Assembly: GCA_903912525.1 (NCBI GenBank)
Contig: CAIWHK010000009.1
Span: forward strand, 186,001-250,000
Length of the DNA: 64,000 nt
Direction: 5' to 3'
Origin: an uncultured bacterium
GTDB taxonomy: Bacteria > Krumholzibacteriota > Krumholzibacteriia > LZORAL124-64-63
The position numbers were made by a program, and so were the translations under genes. The notes beneath the pieces were generated by a model that was not told where the DNA came from, did not search any database, and was given only the letters and a program-made list of their open reading frames with translations. Of this stretch, positions 63,193 through 64,000 are shown in pieces (the stretch's first letter is position 1; every line of letters begins with the position of its first letter).

Positions 63193-64000
63193 GCTACAGG
63201 CAATATCCCGCAACGGCACCTTCGGGATTAGTCCACATCGGAACCATCCCCACTCATTGGACGACAGATCGTGCGAAGTTCTTGTTTCGGCGCATGAGCC
63301 GTCCAGTTCGGGACTCTGACGATATTGTGACGGCATTCAGGGATGGGCAGGTAACACTTCGCAAAAACCGCCGAGAGGATGGTTTTACGAATGCTCTGCA
63401 AGAGATCGGTTATCAGGGGATCAGAAAGGGCGACTTGGTTATCCATGCGATGGACGGCTTTGCTGGTGCGATAGGCGTTTCAGATTCCGACGGGAAGTCC
63501 TCACCTGTCTATTCGGCCTGTGTCCCAGTTCGACCCGATGTAGATTCGAAATATTTCGCACTCTTTCTCCGAGACCTAGCCCTCCGTGGATTCGTCACAT
63601 GCCTTACAAGAGGCATTAGGGAGCGGTCCACCGAGTTTCGATATGCGGAATTCAAAGAGCTTGTTCTTCCGATCCCTACTGCCGCCGAACAGGGCTCTAT
63701 CGTTCACTTCCTCGACCTTGAAACCGCCAAGATCGACACGCTGATCGACCAGCAAGAGCAGTTGATCAAGCTGCTTGAGGAGAAGCGGCAGGCAGTGATC
63801 TCCCATGCAGTGACCAAGGGGCTGAATCCTGGTGTGCGGATGAAGGACAGCGGGGTTGAGTGGCTGGGGGAGGTGCCCGAACATTGGTATGTTGGTCGTC
63901 TGAAATATCTAACTACAAGAGTTGTTGACGGAACACACTTCACGCCAACTTATGTCGAAGACGGTGTTCCCTTTTTGCGAGTGACAGATATTCACCGTGG
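63189..64000 (+). CDS. hsdS: Type I restriction-modification specificity subunit HsdS, N-terminal part
   Basis: 270 complete codons, running off the right edge without a stop. It starts MSYRQYPATAPSGLVHIG. One target-recognition domain is complete to about residue 165. A conserved helical spacer follows (LDLETAKIDTLIDQQEQLIK and LLEEKRQAVISHAVTKGLNP). The second domain begins with SGVEWLGEVPEHWYVGRLKY. This order is typical of HsdS. It sets the DNA site recognised by the complex. Confidence 0.93.
   Translation, partial: MSYRQYPATAPSGLVHIGTIPTHWTTDRAKFLFRRMSRPVRDSDDIVTAFRDGQVTLRKNRREDGFTNALQEIGYQGIRKGDLVIHAMDGFAGAIGVSDSDGKSSPVYSACVPVRPDVDSKYFALFLRDLALRGFVTCLTRGIRERSTEFRYAEFKELVLPIPTAAEQGSIVHFLDLETAKIDTLIDQQEQLIKLLEEKRQAVISHAVTKGLNPGVRMKDSGVEWLGEVPEHWYVGRLKYLTTRVVDGTHFTPTYVEDGVPFLRVTDIHR

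Noticed and set aside
57101-64000. A second copy of the tRNA-Lys 3' end (attR)
   Set aside because: Not found in the window, so the island's right end is unknown.

Overview
This high-GC window reads as the chromosome of an uncultured-type member of the FCB superphylum (Krumholzibacteriota/Eisenbacteria-like; an inference). The main evidence is three large secreted proteins ending in a FlgD-like Ig domain with an NPFNP motif and a Lys-terminated tail, together with many Sec-exported proteins and lipoproteins. No 16S gene is present, so the placement is tentative.

Layout. Positions 1-8929 form one leftward operon: FdrA/AllF, AllG (DUF1116), a cyclase-fold hydrolase, a GNAT-like protein, a thiolase-fold protein lacking the nucleophilic Cys, its DUF35 partner, AllH (DUF2877), and the FAD, 2Fe-2S and (partial) molybdopterin subunits of a xanthine-dehydrogenase-type hydroxylase. 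The likely theme is oxidation and opening of an N-heterocycle or ureide followed by carbamoyl or CoA chemistry. Positions 9018-24371 hold exported proteins (two related propeller-type proteins and a GH81 beta-1,3-glucanase), an aldo/keto reductase, a DinB-like protein, an MNT gene with a broken HEPN toxin, and an AbiE type IV toxin-antitoxin pair. Positions 24392-33951 carry a periplasmic binding protein with a hybrid histidine kinase, small exported proteins, an M14 peptidase and a cholesterol-dependent-cytolysin-like lipoprotein.

Positions 34143-35363 are an insertion sequence with 31-bp terminal inverted repeats. Then come a leftward TrmH/DUF116/UbiA operon, a rightward glycosyltransferase/5'-nucleotidase/type II GAPDH-like group, a membrane PP2C phosphatase with a TPR protein, an LpdD-like protein and a CHAT-type peptidase. 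Positions 48007-56737 are housekeeping: tRNA-Leu, smpB, amidase, GerMN, murI, rph, an enlarged rdgB, three tRNAs, ssb, adk, nth and tRNA-Lys. From tRNA-Lys rightward the base composition drops. A tyrosine integrase, a small zinc-finger protein, about 1.6 kb without clear genes and a type I restriction-modification locus (hsdM, partial hsdS) mark a genomic island that runs off the right edge.

Two patterns cut across the window. An 18-bp perfect palindrome, ACTTGCGCCGGCGCAAGT, occurs five times plus one near-copy, always between genes. Three otherwise unrelated exported proteins end in the same C-terminal tail, [ST]WG-x-[IML]K-x-x-[YF]R, immediately before the stop codon, which looks like an undescribed sorting or anchoring signal.
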